Shown: piece after piece, positions 12,901 through 20,529 of the stretch | How the letters are laid out: every line of letters begins with the position of its first letter | Numbering within the stretch: the first letter of the stretch is position 1 | From: Rhodobacterales bacterium LSUCC0031 | GTDB lineage: Bacteria > Pseudomonadota > Alphaproteobacteria > Rhodobacterales > Rhodobacteraceae | Length of the DNA stretch: 64,000 nt | Reading direction: 5' to 3' | Assembly (NCBI GenBank): GCA_015689735.1 | Contig: WVSP01000002.1 | Location: 718,013 to 782,012, forward strand | Notes under the pieces: model-generated | What the model saw: the letters and a program-made list of their open reading frames with translations, nothing else | The model's database searches: none | What the model was told of the DNA's origin: nothing | Program-made: the position numbers and the translations under genes

Positions 12901-13287
12901 TTGCAGCAACGCCTCCCCCGAGAGATTGACCACCAATGCCGGAAAGGCGGCGCGGATCGTCCCGTCTGGATCGGTCATGGCCAATTCACGGATCGTCAGG
13001 TCCACCCCCGTGGCACCATGTGAGCGGCTGATCTGGATACGGCCGATCGTGACGCGATTGGCCGCCATGGCCGCATCGATACGCGCCGTGATCTGCGCAG
13101 CCAGCATAGCAGGCAAGGTCACAGGCCCCGCCCCCATCCGCAGCCAAAGCACACCCGCCGCCATGACGGGAAGCATCACGAACAATCCCACAACAAGCAG
13201 CGCCGCCATACGCCAGCGCCGCACCCGGCGGGGCGTGGGTGTCTGGAGTGCCTGTGCTGTCACGCTGCCCTGCCTGTCTTGTGTCAT
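10000..13287 (-). CDS. AsmA/YhdP-like large envelope protein (DUF3971)
   Basis: A 1095-residue protein with one N-terminal transmembrane segment (about residues 31-52, [22 protein letters not shown]) and then a very long beta-rich periplasmic region. The C-terminal repeats of the type [20 protein letters not shown] and [21 protein letters not shown] are typical of the AsmA-like C-terminal domain in YhdP/TamB-like proteins. These proteins bridge the periplasm and are implicated in phospholipid traffic to the outer membrane; that role is family knowledge, not shown here. The open frame extends to 13482, but the ATG at 13287 avoids overlap with divergent bcp and places the membrane helix near the N-terminus. 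queA follows after 10 bases. Confidence 0.85.
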   Translation of the reverse strand: MTQDRQGSVTAQALQTPTPRRVRRWRMAALLVVGLFVMLPVMAAGVLWLRMGAGPVTLPAMLAAQITARIDAAMAANRVTIGRIQISRSHGATGVDLTIRELAMTDPDGTIRAAFPALVVNLSGEALLQGDVAPVKVDLQGAGLRLARDVAGQIDLAFMAGGTAREISLGDSLARLDRMFASPLFRRLEVVNGRGLELVMADAMTGQTLRVRDARMRLMWVDGELSLQLGGALEGSRDATIDIALARRAQSGATDMVFAFDGLAARDIATIGPALAWVDVLRAPISGRVAGQVSDDGALGDLRVALDIGAGEVRPTPAAQPIAFDALQVALSYDARRDRLVFDRFDLAAPLLRFQGRGHADLLSEVSGYTGQFTLSDITIAAVDGITGPLVLAQAEIDLRLALAPDLLVEIGQVVIAHEGHILRGSGHVGARQDGLDIALDLALPEAESAAVLAYWPPAHAPVTRDWLAANVVSGRLSDITFALRATPSQPMQSALGLSFADADMRVLPHMPPIRGAAGALSLVDAHMALRLDAGQMTAPGGGAVSLAGSVMQIADTRQIGPAAQIDLAVNGALGDVLTLLQAPPVGLMAAGAMTPARLGEGQVAATAHIATRLIGQEGRAQPRVSFQGQVTDMLATALVPGRRLTAERLDVTLDDGKLRVAGAAQLDGVPLTGVWSRDLDPNAPRLSQVTADTKLSRGALAALGVTLPEWMWRGETMAAVTLDLPDDAPPMLRITSDLAGADLALPPLGWRQGREGRGQFVTEIQLGSAPAVTTLTLSVDGLDLAGRVALAADGAFRRLSADRFRIGSWLDVTGALSMQGGAQLPGIEITGGTLDLRGAPQSAPAGPRVSGGPITATLDRLQVTEGIAISPLIADLTTQGGLSGQFRGRVNGEAPVTGTLVSVAEGPAVRLSADDGGAVLRAAGVFQSARGGEMELILAATGTQGSYDGLLRIDGPRLRNAPVMAELLNVISVVGLIEQLSAEGIGMGNVEARFRVTPTQLILDEGVALGPSLGLSLDGTYDLRSKELDMSGVISPLNAVNGLFGAILGTRREGLFGFAYNLTGPAENPQVTVNPLSILTPGVFREIFRSPPPN

Positions 13288-13396
13288 CGGCCTTGTCCGT
13301 GCGCCCTTTATCTTGGCTGCAAACCGCCTAGCTTGCAATTCACCCGGCGCGCATGCGCCGATATGCCAGAACATGACCCAAGACGAGAGGATTTCG

Positions 13397-13858
13397 ATGA
13401 TCGAGATCGGCGCACAAGCCCCCGACTTTACCCTGCCGCGCGATGGTGGCGAGATGCTGACGCTCTCGGCGCTGAGGCCCAAGGCCGTCGTGCTCTATTT
13501 CTATCCCAAGGACGACACCTCGGGATGTACCACCGAGGCCAAGGACTTCACCGCTCTCGGGGGCGAATTCGCCGCAGCGGGCGCTATGGTGATCGGCGTG
13601 TCCAAGGACAGCGCAGCCAAGCATGACAAGTTCATCGCCAAGCATGATCTGGGGGTGATGCTCGTCTCGGACGAGGCAAGCGACCTGTGCGAGCGTTATG
13701 GCGTCTGGGTTGAAAAATCGATGTATGGCAAAAGCTACATGGGGATCGAGCGGGCGACTTTCTTGATCGACGGGGCGGGCGTGGTGCGCGGCGTCTGGCG
13801 CAAGGTCAAGGTGCCGGGCCATGCCCAAGCGGTGCTCGACGCGGTCAAGGCACTCTGA
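13397..13858 (+). CDS. bcp: Thioredoxin-dependent thiol peroxidase, Bcp/PrxQ type
   Basis: This peroxiredoxin reduces hydroperoxides in the cytoplasm. The 153 residues contain FYPKDDTSGCTTEAKDF, with the peroxidatic cysteine at C44. The resolving cysteine that classical Bcp carries five residues later is a lysine (K49), so this is either a 1-Cys enzyme or uses the only other cysteine, C98 in SDLCERYG. The ATG at 13397 is chosen because GAGAGGA lies just upstream; the frame stays open far upstream, but that is shadow of the opposite-strand gene. An in-frame ATG at 13373 is the alternative. It is divergent from the AsmA-like gene, sharing a 109-base promoter region. Confidence 0.93.
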   Translation: MIEIGAQAPDFTLPRDGGEMLTLSALRPKAVVLYFYPKDDTSGCTTEAKDFTALGGEFAAAGAMVIGVSKDSAAKHDKFIAKHDLGVMLVSDEASDLCERYGVWVEKSMYGKSYMGIERATFLIDGAGVVRGVWRKVKVPGHAQAVLDAVKAL

Positions 13859-13915
13859 GCGCCGCATTGCCGGGGGCGCTTGACCTTGCGCCCCCATAAC
13901 CGCACACCGGCCGCC

Positions 13916-14740
13916 ATGACCCAGATGCTTCCCCTCGCCCAGATGGCCGAGGCCGTGCTGCGCACCGCCGATGGCCGTGAGAAAACCGCCCTGTCGCGCC
14001 GCTTCGCCGCCCAGTGGCAGGCCGCGCGCGCCGCGGGCCACCCCGTCGAGATCGGCCGCGCCGATCCACCGCTGCAACCCGCCCGCCCCGCCACGCCGGA
14101 ATTGCGCGACCCGCGCGAGGTGCCGCGCAGGCGCACCGGCACGGCCGCCGGACGGATCGCGCTTTTGCATGCGGTCGCACATATCGAACTCAATGCCGTC
14201 GATCTGCATTGGGATATCATCGCGCGCTTCACCGACACGCCCATGCCCATGGGGTTCTATGATGACTGGGTCAAAGCCGCGGATGAGGAATCGAAACATT
14301 TCAACCTGATGGCGGACTGTCTTGAAGCGATGGGCAGCCATTATGGCGCGCTTGTCGCCCATGCGGGCATGTGGCGCGCGGCGTCTGACACGGTCGATGA
14401 CCTGATGGGGCGGCTTGCCGTGGTGCCGATGGTGCTTGAAGCGCGCGGGCTTGACGTGACACCGGGCATGATCGCGATTTTCGAGCGCGCCAGCGACGAC
14501 CCGGCCGCGGCCGGCGCGGTCGCGGCCCTGCGCGTCATCTACGCCGAAGAGGTCCATCACGTCGCCTATGGCTCCAAATGGTTCCATTTCCTGTGCGGTC
14601 GCCACGAGATCGACCCCAAGGAGGCGTTTCACACGCTGGTGCAACGCTATTTCCACGGCGCGCTCAAACCCCCATTCAACGAAGAAAAACGCGCCGAGGC
14701 AGGGCTGCCGCCCGATTTTTACTGGCCCTTGGCGCATTGA
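13916..14740 (+). CDS. DUF455 ferritin-like protein
   Basis: A 274-residue protein of the DUF455 family, with a ferritin-like helical bundle expected to bind two metal ions. Candidate ligands are visible in the helices: ALLHAVAHIELNAVDLHWD (E and H), ADEESKHFNLM (EExxH) and IYAEEVHHVAYG (EExxH). This is the double EExxH layout of ferritin-like di-iron carboxylate proteins. The biochemical role is unknown; a relationship to tRNA-modifying MiaE-like enzymes has been suggested for the fold. The start is the ATG at 13916 (MTQMLPLAQMAEAVL); a TTG 36 bases upstream is less likely. It follows bcp by 57 bases on the same strand. Confidence 0.85.
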   Translation: MTQMLPLAQMAEAVLRTADGREKTALSRRFAAQWQAARAAGHPVEIGRADPPLQPARPATPELRDPREVPRRRTGTAAGRIALLHAVAHIELNAVDLHWDIIARFTDTPMPMGFYDDWVKAADEESKHFNLMADCLEAMGSHYGALVAHAGMWRAASDTVDDLMGRLAVVPMVLEARGLDVTPGMIAIFERASDDPAAAGAVAALRVIYAEEVHHVAYGSKWFHFLCGRHEIDPKEAFHTLVQRYFHGALKPPFNEEKRAEAGLPPDFYWPLAH

Positions 14741-14822
14741 CGGCGGTCAACCCCGCGTCAGATCGGCGGAATTTCGCTCAAATGCGCGGATTTCCGACCA
14801 CTGCCGCGACCAGCTTGCATCC

Positions 14823-14898
14823 TGTGTTGAGCCATTGGGCGGGGCTGGCTATGCCTTTTGCAGTCATAGCCGTTGTGGTGCGTACGCCCTGCAACACG
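14823..14898 (+). other. Nested inverted-repeat leader upstream of the M23-bactofilin operon
   Basis: Three collinear pairs of complementary segments nest within each other: GTGTTG (14824-14829) with CAACAC (14892-14897), GGGCG (14837-14841) with CGCCC (14885-14889), and GGCTATG (14847-14853) with CATAGCC (14865-14871). The innermost hairpin has a loop of 11 bases. The element ends about 28 bases before the GTG start of the peptidase gene and could be a structured 5' leader. No known riboswitch class was recognised. Confidence 0.4.
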
Positions 14899-14925
14899 AG
14901 ACTGTGAAGGTGAGGGGCAGGTAAC

Positions 14926-16269
14926 GTGGCACGACAGATGTTCAATCGCCTTTCGGCGGCGCTCGAAAAGCGCTTGCCTGAACAACGTCTGTTTCTGAAA
15001 TCCGATGACGGCATGCGCTTCATCCGGCTGCGCCCCATGACGCAAGGCGCGATCTTGCTGGGGATGACGGCCATCTTGGGCTGGACGGTCATCATCACCG
15101 CGATCTTCCTGATCGACACCATCTCGGCCGGGAGCGCACGCGAACAAGCAGAGCGCGAAAATATTGCCTACCAGAACCGCCTGAACGCCTTGTCACATGC
15201 CGTCGATTTGCGCACCGCCGAAGCCGTGCAGGCACAACAACGTTTCTCCACTGCCATGGATCAGGTCGCGGTCATGCAAGTGCGTTTGCTCGACGCCGAA
15301 GAACGCCGCCGCGAATTGGAGGCGGCGGTTGACGTCATCCAGACGCGTTTGCGCAACATCACGCAAGACCGCGATACCGCGCGCGCCGCCTTGGCCGAAT
15401 TGCGCGACAGCATGCAGGCCGACACAAGCACCAATGAAACCGCACTCGCGCGCGATGCCGATTTGCGGCGCGCCATCGATGTCTTGGCGCAGGCGCTCGA
15501 GACAACATCTGGCCAGCGTGACGACGCGACCGATCTTGTTGCTTCAGCCACGCAAAGCATCGCCGACATGGAGCATGCGCTCGCTTTGGCCCAAGAACGA
15601 CAAGAGCGGGTCTTCCAACAGATCGAAGACGCGGTAGCCATGTCGATGGAGCCGCTCGATCGGCTATTGAGTAGCTCCGGCATCCCGACCGACCGGCTGA
15701 TCGGGCAAATGCGCGCCAGCTACTCGGGCCAAGGTGGCCCCTTGATGCCCATCGCTGTCTCGACCATGGGCGGCGGCGAACCCGATCCTGTCTCGCTGCG
15801 GGCCAATGAATTGCTGGAAAAACTCGACGCGTTGAACCTGCGGCGCATGGCAGCCGAGACGCTGCCCTTTTCCATGCCGGTACGCGGCGCCTTCCGGCAT
15901 ACGTCGGGCTTTGGCTATCGCCGGGATCCGTTCAATGGCGGGCGTCGCCTCCATGCGGGTGTCGATTTCGCCGGTGCGCGTGGCACTGATATCGTCGCTG
16001 CGGGTGACGGTACCGTTATTACCGCCGGACGTCATAGCGGCTATGGCCTGATGGTCGAGATCGATCATGGCTTCGGAATCGTAACGCGCTACGCCCATCT
16101 CACACGTTTGAACGTCCGTGCGGGCGAAAGGGTCTCGCGCGGGGAGCATATCGGTGATATGGGCTGCACTGGACGGTGCACTGGCACCCATCTCCATTAC
16201 GAGGTGCGGCGCAACGGCGATCCGGTGAACCCTATGACCTTCATCACGGCAGGACGCGATGTTTTCTAA
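14926..16269 (+). CDS. M23 (LytM) zinc metallopeptidase with membrane anchor and coiled coil
   Basis: A periplasmic peptidoglycan endopeptidase tethered to the inner membrane. Of 447 residues, about 1-40 are cytoplasmic, 41-64 form a transmembrane helix (GAILLGMTAILGWTVIITAI), roughly 70-235 are a heptad-like coiled coil, and 325-447 are the LytM domain. All catalytic elements are present: H343 and D347 in HAGVDF, H391 in RYAHL, and H422/H424 in THLHYE, so it should be active rather than an EnvC-like activator. The GTG start is supported by GAGGGGCAGG upstream. The 3' end overlaps the bactofilin gene, a partnership known from other bacteria in which bactofilin localises or regulates the peptidase to control cell shape. 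Confidence 0.92.
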   Translation: MARQMFNRLSAALEKRLPEQRLFLKSDDGMRFIRLRPMTQGAILLGMTAILGWTVIITAIFLIDTISAGSAREQAERENIAYQNRLNALSHAVDLRTAEAVQAQQRFSTAMDQVAVMQVRLLDAEERRRELEAAVDVIQTRLRNITQDRDTARAALAELRDSMQADTSTNETALARDADLRRAIDVLAQALETTSGQRDDATDLVASATQSIADMEHALALAQERQERVFQQIEDAVAMSMEPLDRLLSSSGIPTDRLIGQMRASYSGQGGPLMPIAVSTMGGGEPDPVSLRANELLEKLDALNLRRMAAETLPFSMPVRGAFRHTSGFGYRRDPFNGGRRLHAGVDFAGARGTDIVAAGDGTVITAGRHSGYGLMVEIDHGFGIVTRYAHLTRLNVRAGERVSRGEHIGDMGCTGRCTGTHLHYEVRRNGDPVNPMTFITAGRDVF

Positions 16270-16837
16270 ATCCAAGATCAACGAACCCGGAGCGAAATCC
16301 TCGGCCGCCGAGAACGGCACCGATGGTGGCGCTTCTGCCTCAACTTCCAGCCCCAAACCGGGAGCAGATATGTCTTCGACCCCCTCTTCCTCGCCCAAGT
16401 CCAAACCCACGCCTTCGCTGCTCAGCTCGGATCTGACGGTTGTCGGCAATCTGCGCACAACAGGCGATATCCAGGTCGAAGGCACCGTTCAGGGCGATAT
16501 CCGCGCTCATCTGCTGACGGTGGGCGAATCTGCCAATATCGAGGGTGAGATCGTCGCCGATGACATCGTCGTCACGGGCCGGGTCGTGGGTAAGGTGCGT
16601 GGCCTCAAGGTGCGCTTGACCTCGACTGCGCGCGTCGAAGGGGACATCATCCACAAGACCATCGCCATTGAGAGCGGTGCGCATTTCGAAGGATCGGTGC
16701 AGCGCGCCGAAGATCCGCTCGCCACGGGTGGCGCATCGGCAGCACCGCGTGTAGCTTCGGCGCCGGCAACGCCCGCTCCGGCCGTGCCGCGCCCTGCGGC
16801 AGCAGGCCCCGCCCCCACGGGCAGCGACAATAGCTGA
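16259..16837 (+). CDS. Bactofilin
   Basis: Bactofilins are beta-helical cytoskeletal polymers. The 192-residue product has a disordered Ser/Pro-rich N-terminus (1-50), a bactofilin core at about 52-150 with repeating V/G-rich strands (VVGNLRTTGDIQVEGTVQGD, then VTGRVVGKVRGLKVRLT), and an Ala/Pro-rich C-terminal tail. Its ATG lies inside the last codons of the M23 gene (11-base overlap), so the two are translationally coupled and probably made in fixed ratio. The membrane peptidase's cytoplasmic N-terminus is a plausible binding partner (inference). A strong terminator follows 28 bases downstream. Confidence 0.93.
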   Translation: MFSKSKINEPGAKSSAAENGTDGGASASTSSPKPGADMSSTPSSSPKSKPTPSLLSSDLTVVGNLRTTGDIQVEGTVQGDIRAHLLTVGESANIEGEIVADDIVVTGRVVGKVRGLKVRLTSTARVEGDIIHKTIAIESGAHFEGSVQRAEDPLATGGASAAPRVASAPATPAPAVPRPAAAGPAPTGSDNS

Positions 16838-16865
16838 GCGTTGCGCACATAGCGCAGCATGATCA

Positions 16866-16891
16866 AAGCCGGGCCGAGCGCCCGGCTTTTT
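16866..16891. terminator. Rho-independent terminator after bactofilin
   Basis: AAGCCGGGC (16866-16874) pairs with GCCCGGCTT (16880-16888) around a 5-base loop and is followed by TTT on the + strand. It lies between the convergent bactofilin and DUF2189 genes. Confidence 0.9.
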
Positions 16892-16899
16892 CATGTGCC

Positions 16900-17703
16900 T
16901 TAATCACGCGGCACGAGCGCATGGCGATAAATATGCCATGTGGCATGGCCCAAGATCGGCAGCACGACGAACAGCCCCAAAAGCCCCGGCAGCATCGCGA
17001 GGAAAACCAACCCCGCAATCACCATGGCCCATGCCGTCATCACACCCGGATTGCGCTGCACCACCGCCACAGATGTGATCATGGCCGTGACGAAATCCAG
17101 CTCTTTTTCAAGCAACAAGGGTAGGGAAACGGCCGTCAGGCAAAAGAGCACAAAGGCAAAGACAGCCCCGAAACCCGCCCCGACCGTCAGCATGGCCAGC
17201 CCCTCGGGCAAGAGCAGGTAGGCGTACGAGCTTGTCACATTCATCAAGGCCGATGGTCCAAGAAACAAGGCAAAAAGCATATGGGCGAAAAACGACCAGA
17301 ACAGGAAATAAACGATGATCACCCATACCATCGAGGGCAATTGCCGCAAACGTTGCCGCCAGATCACCCCGAAGATGTCATTGCGTCGCCACTGCGTCTG
17401 CCCTGCCTCTAATCGGCGCGAGACCTCGTAAAGCCCCACCGCGAGGAACGGGCCAAGCAACGGAAAGCCCAACGTGATCGGGATCGCCCACCAGATCTGA
17501 TCGGTGACGAACAAGAAAACATAAAGCAGCCAGCCGCCCACCACATAGACATGGGCAAAGAACAGCCCCATCATGGGCTTGCGGCGGAAATCATGCAGCC
17601 CCGCGCGCAGCGCATGGGCAATATCACCATAGGCCATGTCACGCAGCGCAGGCACCTTGGAAGGTGCAGGCGGTAACGTCGCCGGATCGCCAAGCTCGCT
17701 CAT
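16900..17703 (-). CDS. DUF2189 integral membrane protein
   Basis: A 267-residue membrane protein with about six hydrophobic segments (for example FFAHVYVVGGWLLYVFLFVT and MVWVIIVYFLFWSFFAHMLF), matching the DUF2189 family common in Rhodobacteraceae. A soluble N-terminus of about 45 residues carries ALRAGLHDFRRKPMMGLFFA, the family's entry motif. Function is unknown; some relatives are annotated as cytochrome c oxidase-associated, which the sequence does not support here. The ATG at 17703 is preferred over a longer frame because AGGCAGG precedes it and the family N-terminus fits. It is 80 bases downstream of the amidase gene on the same strand. Confidence 0.8.
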   Translation of the reverse strand: MSELGDPATLPPAPSKVPALRDMAYGDIAHALRAGLHDFRRKPMMGLFFAHVYVVGGWLLYVFLFVTDQIWWAIPITLGFPLLGPFLAVGLYEVSRRLEAGQTQWRRNDIFGVIWRQRLRQLPSMVWVIIVYFLFWSFFAHMLFALFLGPSALMNVTSSYAYLLLPEGLAMLTVGAGFGAVFAFVLFCLTAVSLPLLLEKELDFVTAMITSVAVVQRNPGVMTAWAMVIAGLVFLAMLPGLLGLFVVLPILGHATWHIYRHALVPRD

Positions 17704-17783
17704 CGCTGCCTGCCTTTTGCACATCGCCGATCGGTGCTGGGGAGAGTTTAGACTGCCCCAAGACCCTGCGCCAAGCGAAAGCC

Positions 17784-19163
17784 TCAGAGCGGCGGCGGGT
17801 TTTTGCCGGGCCAGTCGGTTGCCGCATGATAGCTGCGCCCCATGGCCAGCAAGGTCGCATCCGCCCCCGGTGCGCCGACCATCTGCACACCGGCAGGCAG
17901 GCCAGCCTCCCCGAACCCGGCAGGCAAGGCAAGCGCGGGCAGACCTGCGAGGCTTGCGGGAACCACGACCTCCATCCAGCGATGATAGCTGTCCATCACC
18001 CGTTCTCCGATCATCTCGGGCCAGCGCGTCTCGACCGCAAAGGGCCATAGTTGGGTCGCGGGCAAGATCACCGCATCATAATGCGCAAACATCTCGCGCG
18101 CCGCGGCAAGCCAGGCAAGCCGCGTCTCGGCGGCCCATTCAACCTCTGCGACCTTGCGCGCAAAGCCATGGGTGATTTCCCATTGGGCCTGCGCCGGCAA
18201 GAGCGCCTGATGGGCTTCTTCGCGCCAATAAGGGCCAAGGTTCATCGCCACCGCGAATTGACGCAAGATGCACCATGCCTCCCACAGCGCCTCGGCTGCA
18301 AAGGGCGGGGCGATGGGTGCGACATCCCAGCCCAAGCCTTCCATGACGCCCAATGCCTGTTCGGCCTGTGCAAGGATACCGGGGGCCATCGCATAGGCCC
18401 CGCCCCAATCGCCCAACCAGCCAATACGTGGGCGCTGCGGGCAGCGCCCATCACCTGCGCGATAGGCTCCATCTGACAAGATCTCAAGCAACTGCTCCAG
18501 ATCCGCGATATTGCGCGCCATCGGCCCATCGGTGGACAAGCGATGCTGGAACACGCTATCGCGCGGCTCACCCGGTACCAATCCGGCTGTCGGGCGAAAC
18601 CCGTACACATTGTTCCACGCCGCCGGATTGCGCAAAGACCCCATCATATCCGACCCATCGGCAACCGACAGCATCCGCGTCGCCAAGGCAACAGCCGCCC
18701 CACCCGATGACCCACCGGCGGTCTTGGTCGGATCATAAGGGTTGCGCGTCGCGCCATAGACAGGGTTGACGGTATGCGAGCCGAGCCCGAATGCCGGCAC
18801 ATTGGTCTTGCCGATGATGATGGCACCTGCCGCGCGCAACCGCCGCGCAAGTCCGTCATCGACCAACGGCACATTCCCCTTCAAGATCGGCGATCCCCAG
18901 GTGGAGCGCACCCCCTGCACTCCCACCAAATCCTTGACCGCGACGGGAATGCCATGCAGCCAGCCCTCAGGCGGCATCGCCTCGGCCAGCCGCGCCTCGC
19001 CCATCAGCGTTTCGCGATCTCGCAGCGCCACAATGGCATTCACCCCGCCATTGACCGCATCGATCCGCCCCAGCGTCTCGCGCATCAGATCGACCGGCGA
19101 GATCTCGCGCCGCGCGATCATCGCCTGCAAAGCGCCCGCCCCCAAACGCAACAGCTCAGCCAT
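17784..19163 (-). CDS. Amidase-signature family enzyme
   Basis: A 459-residue member of the amidase signature superfamily, which hydrolyses carboxamides with a Ser-cisSer-Lys triad. The lysine lies in HGIPVAVKDL, the cis-serine in TAGGSSGGAAVAL, and the nucleophilic serine in GSDMMGSLRNPAAW. The usual GTDxGGS text is altered to GSDMMGS, but the serine is retained. The C-terminal region includes VVPASLAGLPALALPAGF, seen in many aryl or acyl amidases. It is not GatA: no gatB or gatC is nearby, and a normal aliphatic or aryl amidase is more likely. Substrate unknown. The start ATG gives MAELLRLGAGALQ. Confidence 0.88.
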   Translation of the reverse strand: MAELLRLGAGALQAMIARREISPVDLMRETLGRIDAVNGGVNAIVALRDRETLMGEARLAEAMPPEGWLHGIPVAVKDLVGVQGVRSTWGSPILKGNVPLVDDGLARRLRAAGAIIIGKTNVPAFGLGSHTVNPVYGATRNPYDPTKTAGGSSGGAAVALATRMLSVADGSDMMGSLRNPAAWNNVYGFRPTAGLVPGEPRDSVFQHRLSTDGPMARNIADLEQLLEILSDGAYRAGDGRCPQRPRIGWLGDWGGAYAMAPGILAQAEQALGVMEGLGWDVAPIAPPFAAEALWEAWCILRQFAVAMNLGPYWREEAHQALLPAQAQWEITHGFARKVAEVEWAAETRLAWLAAAREMFAHYDAVILPATQLWPFAVETRWPEMIGERVMDSYHRWMEVVVPASLAGLPALALPAGFGEAGLPAGVQMVGAPGADATLLAMGRSYHAATDWPGKNPPPL

Positions 19164-19180
19164 GACGCGACACCCTTCCG

Positions 19181-19205
19181 CTTCTTCGTTTCAAAAATAT
19201 CCCCG
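19181..19205 (+). repeat. Diverged relative of the dispersed intergenic motif
   Basis: CTTCTTCGTTTCAAAAATAT followed by CCCCGCCGGAGG. It shares the CTTC and CAAAAATA elements of the motif at 1251 but is diverged, and sits in the 163-base gap between prfB and the amidase gene. The rest of that gap shows no other clear signal. Confidence 0.4.
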
Positions 19206-19326
19206 CCGGAGGCATCCCGCCCCGTCCACAGGCACGGGCCGCCCCATCGCACCCCGTTCTCTCCACGGGACCCGATCGTCCGGCCGAGCGGCCCAAATGG
19301 AGCCCGAGAGCGGGCGCCCCCCTACT

Positions 19327-20451
19327 CTAGCCTTCGGCCCGCGCCTCGGCGCGCGACTTGCCCGAGACATCCATCGCCAAAACGCTGGCCATCAGCCCGT
19401 CCAGCTTCCCGTCCAAGACCCCGCCCGTGTCGCTGGTCTCAAACCCTGTGCGCAGATCCTTGACCATTTGATAAGGCTGCAACACGTAAGATCTGATCTG
19501 GTTGCCCCAGCCCGCCTCGCCCTTGGCCTCATGGGCGGCGTTGATCGCCGCGTTGCGGCGGTCCAGCTCCATCTGGTAGAGCCGTGATTTCAGCGCCTTC
19601 ATGGCGATGTCGCGGTTCTGGTGCTGTGACTTCTCGGAACTGGTGACCACGATCCCGGTGGGGATATGGGTAATGCGCACGGCCGAATCCGTCGTGTTCA
19701 CATGCTGCCCACCCGCCCCGGACGAACGGTAAGTATCGATGCGGATCTCGCTTGGATTGACCTCGATCTCGATATTGTCATCGACGACCGGATAGACCCA
19801 GACACTTGCGAAACTCGTCTCGCGGGTGCCTTTGCCAAAGGGCGAGATACGCACAAGGCGATGCACACCGCTTTCGGATTTCAGCCAGCCATAGGCATTC
19901 GGCCCCTTGATCTGGTACACGACGGATTTGATCCCAGCTTCGGTGCCTGGGCTCATGTCTTGCTGATCGACCTCAAATCCCCGCGCCTCGGCCCAGCGCA
20001 CATACATGCGCGAGAGCATCTGCGCCCAATCGCATGCCTCGGTCCCGCCTGCGCCTGCATTGATCTCGAGGAAGGCATCATTGCCATCCGCCTCACCATC
20101 GAGCAGCGCCTCCAGCTCCTTGGTCGCAGCCAGATCGACCAGCGCGCCAAGTGCGGCTTCAGCCTCGGCGACGATCTCGTCATCGCCTTCGGCCTCGCCT
20201 AATTCGATCAGGTCGATATTGTCGCCAAGGCCGCGCCGGATCGCGTCATGGGTCCCCAGGCGGTCAACCAACATCTGCCGATCGCGCATCAATTTCTGTG
20301 CCTTGGCTGCATCGTTCCACAGGTTAGGATCTTCGACGCGGGCGTTGAATTCCTCCAGCCGATGAGCGGCGGTCTCGATCCCCAAGCGCTGCCCCAGCAG
20401 GGTGAGCGACTTGCGGATCTTCTCAATATTGGCTTGCGTCTCAGCGCGCAT
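19327..20451 (-). CDS. prfB: Peptide chain release factor 2
   Basis: RF2 recognises UGA and UAA stop codons and triggers peptide release on the ribosome. The 374-residue product has the acidic N-terminal helical domain, the codon-recognition tripeptide SPF in LVRISPFGKG, and the catalytic GGQ in YRSSGAGGQHVN. The frame is continuous from MRAETQANIEKI. The autoregulatory +1 frameshift with an internal UGA found near codon 25 in many bacteria is absent, so feedback by RF2 level is not expected. It lies 78 bases downstream of mrcA on the same strand. Confidence 0.97.
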   Translation of the reverse strand: MRAETQANIEKIRKSLTLLGQRLGIETAAHRLEEFNARVEDPNLWNDAAKAQKLMRDRQMLVDRLGTHDAIRRGLGDNIDLIELGEAEGDDEIVAEAEAALGALVDLAATKELEALLDGEADGNDAFLEINAGAGGTEACDWAQMLSRMYVRWAEARGFEVDQQDMSPGTEAGIKSVVYQIKGPNAYGWLKSESGVHRLVRISPFGKGTRETSFASVWVYPVVDDNIEIEVNPSEIRIDTYRSSGAGGQHVNTTDSAVRITHIPTGIVVTSSEKSQHQNRDIAMKALKSRLYQMELDRRNAAINAAHEAKGEAGWGNQIRSYVLQPYQMVKDLRTGFETSDTGGVLDGKLDGLMASVLAMDVSGKSRAEARAEG

Positions 20452-20529
20452 CAGCTCGGCCTTTATGTCAATCGAGGGGCTGATATACCACCGGCAAGGC
20501 CCGCGACAAGGCCGCAGCGTAACTCCAGC

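Noticed and set aside
12323..13396. N-terminal extension of bcp by about 358 codons
   Set aside because: The extension is Ser/Arg-rich, antisense to the AsmA-like gene, and the family N-terminus with a ribosome site starts at 13397.
20380..20451. Possible programmed frameshift in prfB
   Set aside because: The reading frame is continuous from the ATG, with no in-frame UGA near codon 25, so no frameshift site exists here.
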